This document shows positions 52,701 through 64,000 of a stretch of 64,000 bases of DNA, in pieces (the first letter of the stretch is position 1; the number at the start of each line of letters is the position of its first letter). Source of the DNA: Hippophae tibetana (lineage: Eukaryota > Streptophyta > Magnoliopsida > Rosales > Elaeagnaceae); contig CM072805.1 of NCBI GenBank assembly GCA_037013495.1, positions 38,435,169 to 38,499,168 on the forward strand, in the 5' to 3' direction. The notes beneath the pieces were generated by a model that was not told the origin of the DNA, made no database searches, and worked only from the letters and a program-made list of their open reading frames with translations. A program made the translations under genes and the position numbers.

Positions 52701-54150
52701 AGTAACATTCTATCTCTATGATATCACCATCAACACCTAAGTGATTAATAAGCTCCCTATCCTGTGAAATCTCCGTCAACACTTGAGCGATCGATAGGCT
52801 CACAAACTTAGGTCATAAAAGAGTGATTTTGATTTTTTTTGTTTTTACCATTTAAACACATATACTTGTTGAAATGCAATGCCATAAATTATGCATGTAT
52901 TTGAACTAACCATAAATGTATCGTATTTTCCTCTTTATATTTGTCACATAGTAATTAAATGCTCCCCAAAAATGTCTCATATGTTCCTCTATTTCATTTT
53001 TTGCCTCATTATGTTTCTATCTTTAATATTATTTTTAAGTATTTTATGAGAATTTAAGGTTGCTTCCTAGAATTCTAAGTTCCATTCTTGGATTCTAAGT
53101 CATTCCAAACCAAAAACCAACACAATTGAATGAATTTTTAGGCCACAAGTCAAATGAATTACTCGCAAATTGACCTAGATGACCTAATTGATATGAGGTC
53201 ATATTTTTCTTATACCCCGAATACCCTTACACCAGTCACTACAAAACACCCAACTTTCCCAACCATAAGCAACAAAGTTAATCAAATTCCATATGGAACA
53301 ACCTTATTGGGGGGATAAAACCAAGAAATCCAGTGTGTTCCTGGCATCACCCATGGAATCAAACAAAAAAGCAAACTTTGAGCAAGTCTAGGTTATTACT
53401 TATACAAGACATGGCCCGATCAAGAACCTGCTTGGTCTATCAATGAGTGGTGATCAAAGACAAGGTTTATTCCTCCCAAATAATTATCCCTATTTGGGGA
53501 AAACATAAGTTCACTACAAAGTGTTTTCCCCAATAAATCTAAATGGGGTGAAAGTAGTGAGTTGAATGGCTTGTTTAAATGTGGTATATTTGGTAACCCT
53601 GAAGCCTAGGATGACCTATATCATCACTTCAGGTTTCTTATAGATCGATCCACCATTTACATAGCTCGTAAGAAGGAAAAAGGGACAATTTGGCACCTCA
53701 TGGCAAGACGTGTGCTTGATATGAGTAACCTTGTATGTCGTTTGTGGAAATGTACTTACTAATGCATACTTGCTAACCTCTTCCCTTGACCAAGAATTAT
53801 GTGGCTTAAAGGCTTGATATGAAGCCATGGAACAAAAGTTGAAGAACATGCATACTAAGTTGACCCACACCCTTAGTCAACAGGACAAATACAAGAAGAG
53901 ATGGGTGAACTATTTAAACTAGTTGAGTACTAAAAGCAGATAAAGTTAGAGAAAAATACCTACAATGACGGGGGTTATTCCTTGAATTATAAGAATAACT
54001 TAACATAATCAATCCACCATGTATGGTGTGAATTATGCGCAAGTCACCTTAATGAGGTTGATTTGATTTGTTATTATGCCAAAGAATAAGGTTGGGAGGG
54101 ACAAACTTTCTTTGGTTATAAGGGTTGTTCACTTATATGTTCTCTTCTCG
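52701..54150. other. Middle of the Ty3/gypsy fossil, unassigned
   Basis: The stretch where pol would be expected. No reverse transcriptase, RNase H or integrase motif was seen by eye on either strand. It may be non-coding sequence of a non-autonomous element or decayed beyond recognition. Confidence 0.4.
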
Positions 54151-55780
54151 CGAACCCTTATTCTTGTAAACCAAATCACCTAAATATCCTTCTTAGAGTA
54201 TATGTTTAATTTCCCACTTGAGGTTTGACAATCCTTGGTTCAATGACCTGTATCTTTATGAAATGTGCAATATTTATTAGGGTATCTAAGTGGAGCTTTT
54301 ATATGTTGTGGTGCGGCCAATTTATGTGATTGATATGCTTCATGCATTGTATAACCTCGATCAACGAGACACACAATGGAGGACCTCTGAAAGGGGACAA
54401 TGATCTTCCCCAAGTCTCTGCCCTCCCTTAGGTGTGATCACATGTTTGAAACTAGGAGGATTAGGACACCTATCCCTATAAGGGTTCCTATCTTCCTCCA
54501 TTTTGGTTGGGATGGGCTTGTTCGTAGTTCTAATTAATAATCCCTTGGTAGACTTCATCTCCCTCTCTAAATTAATGAACTTATGGGTCTCCTAATAGAC
54601 CATTTTCAAGGATTATGGAGTGGTCTTAGTCAATTCGATGAATAGGTCAATGTCACCTTTGATTCCCTTGTAGAAAGCCTCAATGGCAATGTAATCTAGA
54701 AATTGTGAAATTTCAATCTTCTTCATTTTAAACCTCCTCGTATAAGTTTTGATGGTATGACTCTTTTTCAATCAGCTCGTTACATGCATAGTTGGTGACA
54801 AATATGTTTACCAATGCGATAGAACTTTTTGCACTCTTGAGAGGTAACTCAATAAACCACTATTATGTCATCTCTTGGAAGGTGACAATGAATAATTTAC
54901 AATAGATGGCTTCTTTTTTATTCTTCGTGACGCTCATAGCAGCCACTGTCATCTTAAAGTGAATAATGTGGGCCACATTGTCTTTTGTCCCTATATAGGC
55001 GATATGTATAGAGATAGAGAACTTAATGATGGTGTCATTAACTCGATATCATCTAAAAGAGGTGATGTCGATAATTGGTCGTATACTGTTGTGATATCGC
55101 TCCAAGGCTATATTTTTCCTTGACCATTAAGTTGGTCATTCATCCTTTTTTACATTTTCTCTTCCATATCTCTAAATTTTTCATCAAGGGTACTACTTGG
55201 ATAACCGAGTAGTACTTGACACCTCTTGATTGCAACGTTCCCCAAGCTTGGATGTCTTGAGAATTATTAGGGTGTATTTTGTATCAGATGTTGGTGGGTA
55301 AGTTGGATCATGTATATTGGTCCTAAAGTAGGGTCTGGCATCGAAGCTACATGTATACATTATGATGCATGCTTCGATTTTGGTTGTCGAATTATCTTCA
55401 CTGATGTCTTATCGATATGTAATAAACTTTAAACCTTTGAATAATCATCATGTATCAATCTTGATCTAAGTTTCTTATAATCATCTTGAGATATAATGAA
55501 CTTTTGTTATAGTTCCACCACTTATTTTTGGATTCTCTAACCTGATATCTTTTTTTCACAGGATATGTTTTTAGAATTTTTGCTAATGGAACTAGTGGTT
55601 TGTGGAACCATTCTAGTTAACCTAGTCGTGTCATTGCGGGGTACAAGTTGCATGTTATCATTGACCAGAGGTCGTGTATTACTATATTCCAAACCATGAT
55701 GTGATGTACTAATTGGCAACATATGATGTAACTGATCATTGAGGTCTAACTCTTGGATTGAGCGAGTGGGGTTATTCATA
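54150..55780 (-). other. Gag remains of the Ty3/gypsy fossil
   Basis: Minus-strand fragments resemble plant Ty3 gag: a capsid-like region (about 54,650-55,100), a basic Pro-rich segment (54,361-54,558) and a zinc-knuckle-like piece near 54,230-54,290 (RYPNKYCTFHKDTGH). Broken. Confidence 0.6.
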
Positions 55781-55919
55781 TGTTTAGGATGAGGTTATGG
55801 GCTTGTCATAACGAGTGTGGTGAATATAACACGGCTTATTTCTTAGGGATGTAGGATGTAAAGTCTCAAATGCCAACTATGAACTAAAAAGATTTAAGGC
55901 CTCATGGTGAATGCCAATT

Positions 55920-56275
55920 ATTTGGAGAAGTGCTAGTGTGTTATGGGTTATAATGAGATGTTAGAGATATGATAACACTCAAATTCTTTATTCATTTCAT
56001 CAATGAGGTATATATAAGTATATAAGAGGTAAGTGTAAATATTACATTAGTAGGTACTTTGTTCAAGTTGTCATTGCCTACCTAAACATGATATTTTATA
56101 ATAATAACTAGTTTATCGAAATCAGGTCATTGTCTCAGCAATCAAGTCACTATTCCAATGATCAGGTCGGTGGAGTTATGCATCTTTTATACGTCGATGG
56201 AGTTATGCGTCCCTTGTACGGATGTGGAGTAAAAACGTGAAAAGTCACGATGTCGTTTTATCATGATTAGGGATA
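55920..56275 (-). repeat. 5' LTR remnant of the Ty3/gypsy fossil
   Basis: Bordered internally by the primer-binding-like segment at 55,899-55,918. It contains a TATATATA-type TATA word near 56,010. It matches the left repeat at 49,829-49,975 over about 150-190 bp. Confidence 0.55.
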
Positions 56276-58891
56276 GACATTTTAACCATGGATAATTAAA
56301 ACTGTGATTATCCATAAAATCTAACAATTTTTTCCCAAAAATAACTGTAACATAAAAGGTGTAGACCGACGATAGTTATTGTAATATTAAAACTGTGGTT
56401 AACTGAAATTGAATATATATTAATATTATTATTTTATGTACATATAATTACATAAAAATATAATTTTAATAATTAAACATGTAATACTTTGTACAATTAG
56501 ATTAAATTTTTTATTTTACTTAAAAACATGTGTTAAAGAGTTAAAATAATAATAATTAATGTTAATATTTTAAATAATATGGTAAAGTAAAAATTAATTT
56601 AATATTTAATTTTTTAAAACTAAATATATTTTTAAATAAATGTTAAAAAATAAAAAACATGATTAAACTATAAAAAAATGTTATCAATTCTGATGATTAT
56701 TAATCGAATATATCCAAAATTGATGTCATGTGATTATAGATATTAACACAACTGTCTCTGCACATCCCCACATCCAATCATAATCTTAATGTCCATAGGA
56801 ATGGGTTATTGGTGAAAATGATGCTTCAAAATTACTCAAACAATCTAATGCTCACCAATACCATGTGTTTTTTACAAATGAGATTATCTAGATAGGTAGA
56901 ATTTCCACCTTTTATTGATAATACCATAACAACTCGGCTTGAAATTATAGATTTGAATAAAACATCATTTCAATCATTGAAAAAATGTAAGGATATAGAA
57001 TATTATCCCCTAAATCCAATTGATTTCATAGTAAAATAATAGAATTAATTGATTAAAATATATATTATTATTAATTATTTTTTATAAATAAGAAATAAGG
57101 GGTGATGATAAAGTTAATATTATTTTTAGGTACTTTGGGCAGGTGGAGCTAGCCCCAACACAAACCCTTGGGTCCGGGCAAGATTTGGTGTATTTTTGGA
57201 TAGAATAGGACTGAGATTTGAATATATGGCTACACTTATGCCTAATTATTTTATATGTTTTGTGAAAAAATCCCTTACCTATGAATGGTTATGGTAAACG
57301 AAGTTGGTCTTCAATCAAACACAAGAAGTCAATGTCAATCTGTAGAATTTAGGAAAAAAGCACAATGGAGTCAATTTTGTGTCAATTTTTGGGCAATTGT
57401 TTTCATAGTTCGTTGATTATATAACTAATTATTTTAGACTTTAGTCTAATAATTGAGTAGGGTTGTTAATATGATAAATGATTTTTTTTTCAGCTTGTGG
57501 TGTCACGTCAAAGGGCGTTAATTCATTTTTTTGTAATTCTACTGTTAAAAATATTTTTATCATTGTGGTAGTAAAAATTTTACTTTTATAAATATTTAAT
57601 TATTAAATTATCAACATGAATTTTAATATTATTTTTTTATGCTATGAAAATATCAATTTTTATTTTTTTAAATATAATTTACACACTTACACATTAAAAA
57701 ATTTAGCCCACCCCCTCTCATTACCATTAAAGGCATTAATTTGAATCTACCTGATGTTTATGACTGAAAATCACAAACAGCATCATCGAAAGAGAGGGCG
57801 CCTCTTTGTTCTTTCCATAATAGCAAAGTGGACAACTTTCTCCTTACGTCATATTTAATAAAAATAACAATATAATAAAAATTAAATTTAATAAAAATAA
57901 AAATATTATTATATTTATTTAAATAATAAATATTTTTATTTTTATTTTTAATTGAAATAAAATAAAAATAATAATTATTATTTATATAAATATATGAAAA
58001 AAATAAAACATTACAATCTAATAAATGTGGAATGGATGAATATTCTTATACTCTTAAAATACTTTCTATTTAAGTTATTTTAATTGATACTAATAAAAAT
58101 TACAATGAAAATAATTTTAAATATTTATGTATTTAATTTAATTATTATTCTATAATAGGACATAGAGAATACTAATAGTAAAATGTTATCTTTTCTTTGC
58201 ATATTTATATAATCATTTATTATTTTTTCTCATTTTATCTTATTTAAGAATATTTTTTAATTTAAATTTATTCATAATTTTATAAATTTTATTTCAATAT
58301 TATAATTATTTTGTTTCTATTCTTCAAACAAACATATTAATAATAATATTGTTTCTATTAAATATCATTCTTATTATTATTATTGTTCATATTAAGTTTT
58401 TATTCTAACAAAAAAACATGAATTTATCAATTTCAAATAAACAATGAAACCAAATACAAAAATAACATAAATTATTCCCACTATCATCCATTTTATTATC
58501 ATCCAAACATATCCTTAAATTGTTTTCCACTAGCCCAGAGAATGGCCATAAGAAGAACAGCTATCCTCTCAAACCACCCAAACATATCCTTAATTTTTTT
58601 TTCATAGTAGCTAGCCCAGAGAATGGCCATAAGAAGAACACGCTTACCTATCAAACCACCACGATAAGGAATTTCCAGTTACTGACTAACAGCAGTGTAG
58701 GATTTATTCCTTTTTAATTTCATACCACCACCCAAACTCTTACATAAACATCGATGACCTTAAGAATCCAGACTATCAATTTAGCACAACAAACTCGAAA
58801 CAGGCCTCATTTGAAGTAACACATCCATAATACAGAGCATGAAGAGAATGAAGTGAAATGCATCAACTATATCTACATATGATACATGTGA
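56276..58891. other. AT-rich intergenic region, 3' flank of the hexosaminidase
   Basis: No gene was recognised. A short tandem duplication (58,502-58,658) lies near the 3' end of the hexosaminidase, and the last 150 bp are probably its 3' UTR. Confidence 0.6.
58502..58658. repeat. Tandem duplication of about 78 bp
   Basis: CCAAACATATCCTTAA, then CTAGCCCAGAGAATGGCCAT, then AAGAAGAACA, then TCAAACCACC occurs twice head to tail (from about 58,502 and from about 58,577), with only small differences. Confidence 0.85.
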
Positions 58892-61800
58892 TCATTGCTC
58901 ATAGCATGACCCTGGACCAGTAGGAGGACGTCGAGCATAAAAGTTGGTGACAGGGGCAGCTTGAACCCCACGTCTATTCAACAGGCATCTGAAGTATTGC
59001 AAACGAGGCAATGCAGTTAAGGAAATGTTCCTAGTAGATATTGCCTCCCTCCGGCTCCATAAGCGCTCTAGCGGGTACAAGAAATGAACAAGTGAGGTTC
59101 AACCCCAGGTAATGTAAAAAGTTAAGAATAACAGAATATATTCAAATAAAGCTTGAGCTAGAAGAAGGGGAAGACACGCATGATGCATCAGATGACTTTG
59201 TAACATCTATAATGTTTTAACTTAACCTAACCACCCTTCCAGAGGAAGCCCAGACAGAAACAACCTTACATAGAACATTTCAAGAAAAGTCTTGGGAAGC
59301 ATGTAAAAGCACTTTCAATAAATAAATAAATAAAAACTTAACGTAAGTGCTTTAATGACTCAAAACAAACATTTTGTTTGACCAACACAAATAACATGCT
59401 TCTTAGTGAAAGCGTTTTCTTCTTAAATCACCAAAGGCACAAGGAAACACATCTACAATTCCCTTGAGAGACTATGCAAGCTTACGAATAAGAAGGCAGC
59501 ATACATAAAATCACAAAATATACTGTCGCTGTAAAACCACAATGACATGGGCAAACCTTGGCTGCACTAACATTTGAAGAGCACATCAATTAGAATAATT
59601 TATTTTATCCAGATGCATACCTGCAGCTGCCGCTGCCCGAGGCCATATCGTTTGCTGGACATTAGATGTATCAACGGTTTCACTCCACATGCAAACCTCT
59701 CCTCCAAGCACAAGTTTCTGTTCAGAAGCATCATCTATTCCTTCTAGTGGTTCGGCATTGTAAGCCTCATCCCACGGGACATCCAGATGGTCAAGATACC
59801 AAACACCTTGATTGCTGAAAATGCATCTGAAACCTTTAGCAACCGCTTTTGGACAAACCCCTGGACCAATCCTGTAACATAAAAAAAAAAAAAAGCAAAC
59901 GCACAAAATTACTTTTTCCTTTGCAGGGATCCACCTTACACTTGGTATCATAATTGAGCTGCATTTAGGTATAAAAAATTACCAATTGTGCACTACAGTC
60001 CTTGGATTAAGGTTTGTGGCAAAGGTATTGAAGGTTTCTTCCCTGAAATAAAATCAAGTCAGTCACAAGATTTTACATTTAAATAAAATTAATCTGATGC
60101 AAACAAGATGCTGACAAAAAAGACACTGACAAAACCAATTATAAAAGACGGTAAATAAAGTATTGACTTGAGACATACCAGTTGACAGGGGTCATATTTG
60201 TTGAAATAGCCATATCTTGTGCTCTAAGCACAAAATATTGATAGGCCTCTTTGGCAGTCATGTTATGATCCTGAAGCCTGAGCATAGAATTGACAGGTAC
60301 ACAATCAAACATAAATTAAGATCCTTCAAAGATAAATTAATAAAGACAAAGGCACATCCAATAACAGAAGGTATTAACACACGACTTAGGGGAATGGGGG
60401 TCTCAGAAGTACTCATAATATGTTTCTCTCCATATATGTAGCAAAATCAAATGATGATGAACAAAATAAATTGTGGCAAGTACCATTGCTTTATGTGTGG
60501 AGTAGAGCTCCAACATTCTGTCAAATATAAAATCATAAGTATAATCAGAACGTACATATGCATAATTGAACATTTAAGAGAAAACAAATGACTGATAAAG
60601 AAACATGGGGATCAACTTCATCTTCCTTACCATTCTTTGAGCGTAAGAGCATAAATGAAACGACTGTTTCTTTATGTTATTTTTATCCATTTGTACTAAC
60701 CTGTATTAACTTCATCACCACCCAAGTGGAATAACTCAAAAGGAAATATTTTTCTCAGATCTGTATTAACAAAATAAAGAATTTGCTTAAATTTGAGGAG
60801 GATATTTGGTAAAACAAGAAAATTTATAGTTATAACATATAGAAGCGCCTCAAAGTTCAGAAGTTGAAATGACAAATGAGGTCAAGTTAAAATCACACAT
60901 ACTTCTGTATGAATAAATTATGGATTCCCTTAACAAACGAGTTGCTTGAAAATAGAAAAGGACGTCAATAAATAGGTCACTAGAACTATTAACAACTCTA
61001 TTAAATAAAACAATTAAGCTTTGCTATATATGCCATTTTTTAATTGATGATTCAGTAATACATCAAAGATAAGCACAATGAAATGGAAATGGAGTGTAAA
61101 TGCTTGTATACTACCGGAAGAAATATTTCAAGAGCTGTTACCTGATAGAAGGCCAGAAATGACATCAAAGGTAAATTTTTTTGAAACATCAAGGGGCTCT
61201 TTGCATGAAGAAGAAGGCCAAAGGTCTGGATAACCAGTGCCCCTGCAAAATGCAGACAAATAAAAATTAGAGGTTCATAATTTTACATGGTTTTCAGCAG
61301 ATAACTTCAAGGATCCCTTGTCAACAAAAATACAAAAAACGATTAAGACTGCTACTATCATGCAAGTTTCTCATGACTTTAAGGTTACTCACAGATATAC
61401 ATTATCCAAGATATCAGAAAAAGACAAGGTGCACTAAACACGGTTGGATTCAATTTGATTGCCGTTCAGAAAACCATGAAAAGAAAGTTCCATACTATGT
61501 TCTTTAAAGAAGTATTTGCTGAAACAGACAGCTGACTTCTTCTTTGTAACCTTTGAAGATGGCACTATGTTGAGAAGAATCAATAATAGCTAAGTAGTTA
61601 AAAATGTTGAAAATGATGAAAAATCCCTTTTGTCACACAAAAAATTTCTTAGGCAAGTGAGTACAATCATAACATTAACTTTGGAAAAATTGACATTAAG
61701 AAAGGCTAAATACCATGATTCTGCATGACCAGGAACATCAACTTCTGCCATAACATTGATGCCTGCCCATAAAGAACAGAAAACAATCATGCCACAGGTA

Positions 61801-63160
61801 AGTATTGATAATCTTGAGCAAAAATGCAACAGAACCTCCAAGCACAACACCAAAAGTTGGTATAAGTTTAAAAATATTTGTATTGATTTTATATTATTTC
61901 AAGATGCACCAGTTCTTAAAAAGTGAAGAGATGTCATAAGTTCATATGGTGTCTTACTGAAGATTCATAAATTTTCCACTCACCTCTTGTCTTGGCAAAG
62001 CTTCATATCGATACATGAAATATGGAAGAAAAAGAAAATTAGTCCATGGGAGTATGAGAAAATATTAGCCCCATATAAAAAATAAGCAGATGCGCAAGAA
62101 GCTTAAAATAGAAACGAGTTAATACTAAAATAGGGAGAACTACAGAGTATCTGAATAGAGGCAAAAGAATATGGGAAATATTGGGGAAGTGTACATGGAG
62201 AATGGATAAAGGAAACATTACCTGACAATTTCAATTGCATCCTCTACAGTGTAACGCTCCCATTTTGTGTATGCACCTTTCCATAAATTTGGATATGAAG
62301 GTACTTCAAGAGGAAATGACTGCTCATCTATGACGTGCCAATGAAGAACATTCTACTTAATGTAATTATCAATATCAGTATAACGTGCAAAAACATGAGA
62401 GAACCAACAATGTTAGGAGGGAAGTTGTCTGGATGAAGCTTTAACGTTATGGAAAGAAAATGGTAACAAAGTAAGTAGTTATGGATCTTACAAGTTTGGC
62501 ATATGACATCGAGTCAATAACCTGCTTAATTACATCTACTGGTAAATAGTGTCTAGATGTATCTGCATAAGCAATAATAAGATGGAGTAAGTAACATTAT
62601 ATGCCAAATCATTTAATCATTTGTGATGGTTGCCACTGACAGATAAATAAATTTGTAGCTCACCAAGAAGAAGACCACGATAAGCAAACCTTGGTTTGTC
62701 CTGTATGTACCAAGGTGCTTGGTACACTTGTACCAACTTAGTTTCGTAGTCAAAATTACACAGCTGGCTGAATGTCTGAAAATTGAAATGTCAGTATGAA
62801 CTAAAAGAGGAAACTTTATTAAACTTGATGATGTCAGAAAATGCAAGCATACTCCTTGCCAGAGTGAGAAAATCGATGTACAAGTTCCATTTCTTCGTTA
62901 TTTATTATTCTTACTTTTGCTTCTCAAGTCATTCACATCCAATTTCAAGGCCTCCACTAATGATGATTAAGCAAGATAATAAGCATTTCGCTCCTAAAGC
63001 ATAAATCCCTTTCACTTTGCCATATTTTGTAAAGTGCAATTAGCCAACAACACACAAATTGATACAGATCATCCTATATTAAACATATACTTGTGCAATC
63101 TAAGTTAACAACAATAATACATACCTCCAACCCCCTCAGAGCACCATAAACAGTGTTTGC
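58892..63160 (-). CDS. HEXO1: Beta-N-acetylhexosaminidase (GH20), HEXO1 type; 3' part, 5' exon(s) outside window
   Basis: Thirteen exons in transcript order: 63125-63160, 62664-62775, 62492-62562, 62222-62352, 61984-62000, 61714-61762, 61142-61242, 60701-60760, 60484-60517, 60179-60277, 59983-60042, 59621-59871 and 58892-59067. All phases join into 398 residues, starting ANTVYGALRGLE and ending RRPPTGPGSCYEQ-stop, the HEXO1 rather than HEXO3 tail. GH20 landmarks: NVLHWHVIDEQSFPLE, EVDVPGHAESWGTGYP, the catalytic Asp-Glu pair in HLGGDEVNT, and WYLDHLDVPWDEAYN. About 140 N-terminal residues (signal peptide and GH20b domain) must lie beyond 64,000. Arabidopsis HEXO1 is a vacuolar enzyme that trims terminal GlcNAc from N-glycans. 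The intron before the first visible exon carries a copia element in the opposite orientation. The visible part has no breaks. Confidence 0.92.
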
Positions 63161-63191
63161 CTGCAGCAAATACAATATCACACCATTAATA

Positions 63192-63605
63192 TGTTGGAGA
63201 TTATTATAAAGCTCCTTAATTTAAGGAGCAAAACAAGGAGCAAAACATGAAGTTTAATTCAAGGATCAATTCAAGGAACTATTAATTTAAGGAGTAATTA
63301 AAGGAGTGAATTTTCCTATAAATAGATGTGTATTGTAATGAATTAATCAACCTAGTGTTTATTCCAATTGAGAGAAAAGCTTTTGTGAGAGAAAATTGAG
63401 AGTAATTTTCTTGAGTATAATTGGATTGTGAGTTGTGAGTGTTGTAAACACCTTATAATTTCTTCACTTTCAGTAAAAAGATCTGTAACAGGTTCGGAGA
63501 CGTAAACAAGATTGGCCGAACTCTGTTATCAAATTTGTGTGTTATTTTGTCTATCTTGCTTTCTCATAAATCTAGCTTATCGAGAATTTGTGTAATTTTC
63601 CAACA
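63192..63605 (+). repeat. 5' LTR of a Ty1/copia element, 414 bp
   Basis: It begins TGTTGG and ends CCAACA, an inverted pair typical of LTR ends. It contains a TATAAATA box at 63,318-63,325 and is followed directly by ATTGGTAGTAGAGCTT, close to the initiator-Met tRNA primer-binding site used by copia elements. Confidence 0.8.
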
Positions 63606-64000
63606 ATTGGTAGTAGAGCTTTTGGTGGTGATTTCTGTCAATTTCTTGCAAGGTTATTATTTGTGGATGGTGGAGGTGTTCTAATACACGGTGGTTTGCA
63701 GAACTAGTCAGAAACGATTCGGAGGAAGTCAAATTTGAGTGGGAGCAATGGCCGTAGATGAAAGAAAGATGAAACTCGAGGAATTCGATGGCATAGATTT
63801 TGGGTTTTGGAAAATGCAGATAGAGAATTATTTGTATCAAAAAAATCTATATCAACTTCTCTCAGGGAAGAAGCTAGAGACTATGAAAGAAGAAGACTGG
63901 AATCTTCTAGATAGACAAGCCCTCGGAGTTATTCGATTGACGTTATCCCGTAATGTTACTTTCAACATAGCAAAGGAAAAACCACGGCAGGTCTCATGAC
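63192..64000 (+). mobile_element. Ty1/copia retrotransposon, Tnt1-like, cut by the window end
   Basis: 5' LTR, primer-binding site and the beginning of gag (start codon near 63,748) are visible. The gag N-terminus (FDGIDFGFWKMQIENYL, then EDWNLLDRQALGVIRL) resembles Tnt1-94-type gag. The element lies in an intron of the HEXO1-type gene in opposite orientation. The 5-bp duplication expected on the far side is TAATA (63,187-63,191). Completeness and age cannot be judged, because the rest, including the 3' LTR, is outside the window. Confidence 0.8.

Larger units (their letters stand above)
49829..56275 (-). mobile_element. Fossil Ty3/gypsy LTR retrotransposon, broken, pol not recognised
   Basis: About 6.4 kb on the minus strand. 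Diverged direct repeats mark the ends (49,829-49,975 and about 55,920-56,275). The minus strand just inside the right one reads TTGGCATTCACCATGAGGCC (55,899-55,918), resembling the primer-binding region of plant gypsy elements. Gag remains lie next to it. No protease, reverse transcriptase or integrase motif was recognised, and an extra coding region lies on the opposite strand near the 3' LTR. It is heavily broken (a dozen or more breaks) and old, judging by LTR divergence. The arrangement recalls the Tat lineage. Confidence 0.65.

Noticed and set aside
53616-53870. 84-codon minus-strand frame inside the Ty3/gypsy fossil
   Set aside because: Matches no known domain; treated as unassigned sequence within the element and not as a host gene.

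Overview
The window is nuclear DNA from a flowering plant, almost certainly a eudicot. Evidence: AT-rich intergenic sequence, GT-AG introns, chloroplast thylakoid-lumen proteins with twin-arginine transit peptides, a degenerate TTTAGGG (plant-type telomere) array, Tnt1-like and Ty3/gypsy retroelements, and small plant TIR transposons. I cannot name the species. By recall, the intact genes match a run on Arabidopsis chromosome 3 (HEXO1, MKP1, ABCB20, PPL1; about At3g55260-At3g55330), so the window appears microsyntenic with it.

Layout: 1-12 kb is AT-rich gene desert. It carries diverged copies of one non-coding unit and a TIR element at 7.1-8.5 kb that contains a telomere-like array and a nested hAT MITE. 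12.1-14.6 kb (-) is a decayed CrRLK1L (FERONIA/THESEUS-family) receptor kinase. 18.9-22.0 kb (+) is an 8-exon PsbP-like gene (PPL1 type). 23.2-30.5 kb (-) is an intact 11-exon full-size ABC transporter (ABCB6/ABCB20 type, 1411 aa predicted). 34.5-37.3 kb (+) is a second 8-exon PsbP-domain gene (PPD6 type). 38.2-41.7 kb (-) holds two adjacent DUF674 genes, both broken. 45.7-48.6 kb (-) is a MAP kinase phosphatase 1 gene. 49.8-56.3 kb is an old, heavily broken Ty3/gypsy element lying on the minus strand, with gag remains, no recognisable pol, and an extra reading-frame region on the opposite strand. 58.9-63.2 kb (-) is the 3' part of a GH20 beta-N-acetylhexosaminidase (HEXO1 type) whose first exon(s) lie beyond the window. 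A Tnt1-like copia element starts at 63,192, inside the intron that separates them.

The genes are independent housekeeping or signalling genes, not an operon-like system: two thylakoid-lumen PsbP-family proteins, a plasma-membrane ABCB transporter (relatives move auxin), a stress MAPK phosphatase and a glycan-trimming hexosaminidase. I found no previously undescribed biological system. The most notable points are the telomere-like DNA inside a transposon, identical exon lengths in the two PsbP-family genes either side of the transporter, the gag-plus-antisense-ORF retroelement, and the copia insertion about 31 bp from a HEXO1 splice acceptor. All exon structures were read by eye from splice consensus and family homology; no alignment program or database was used.
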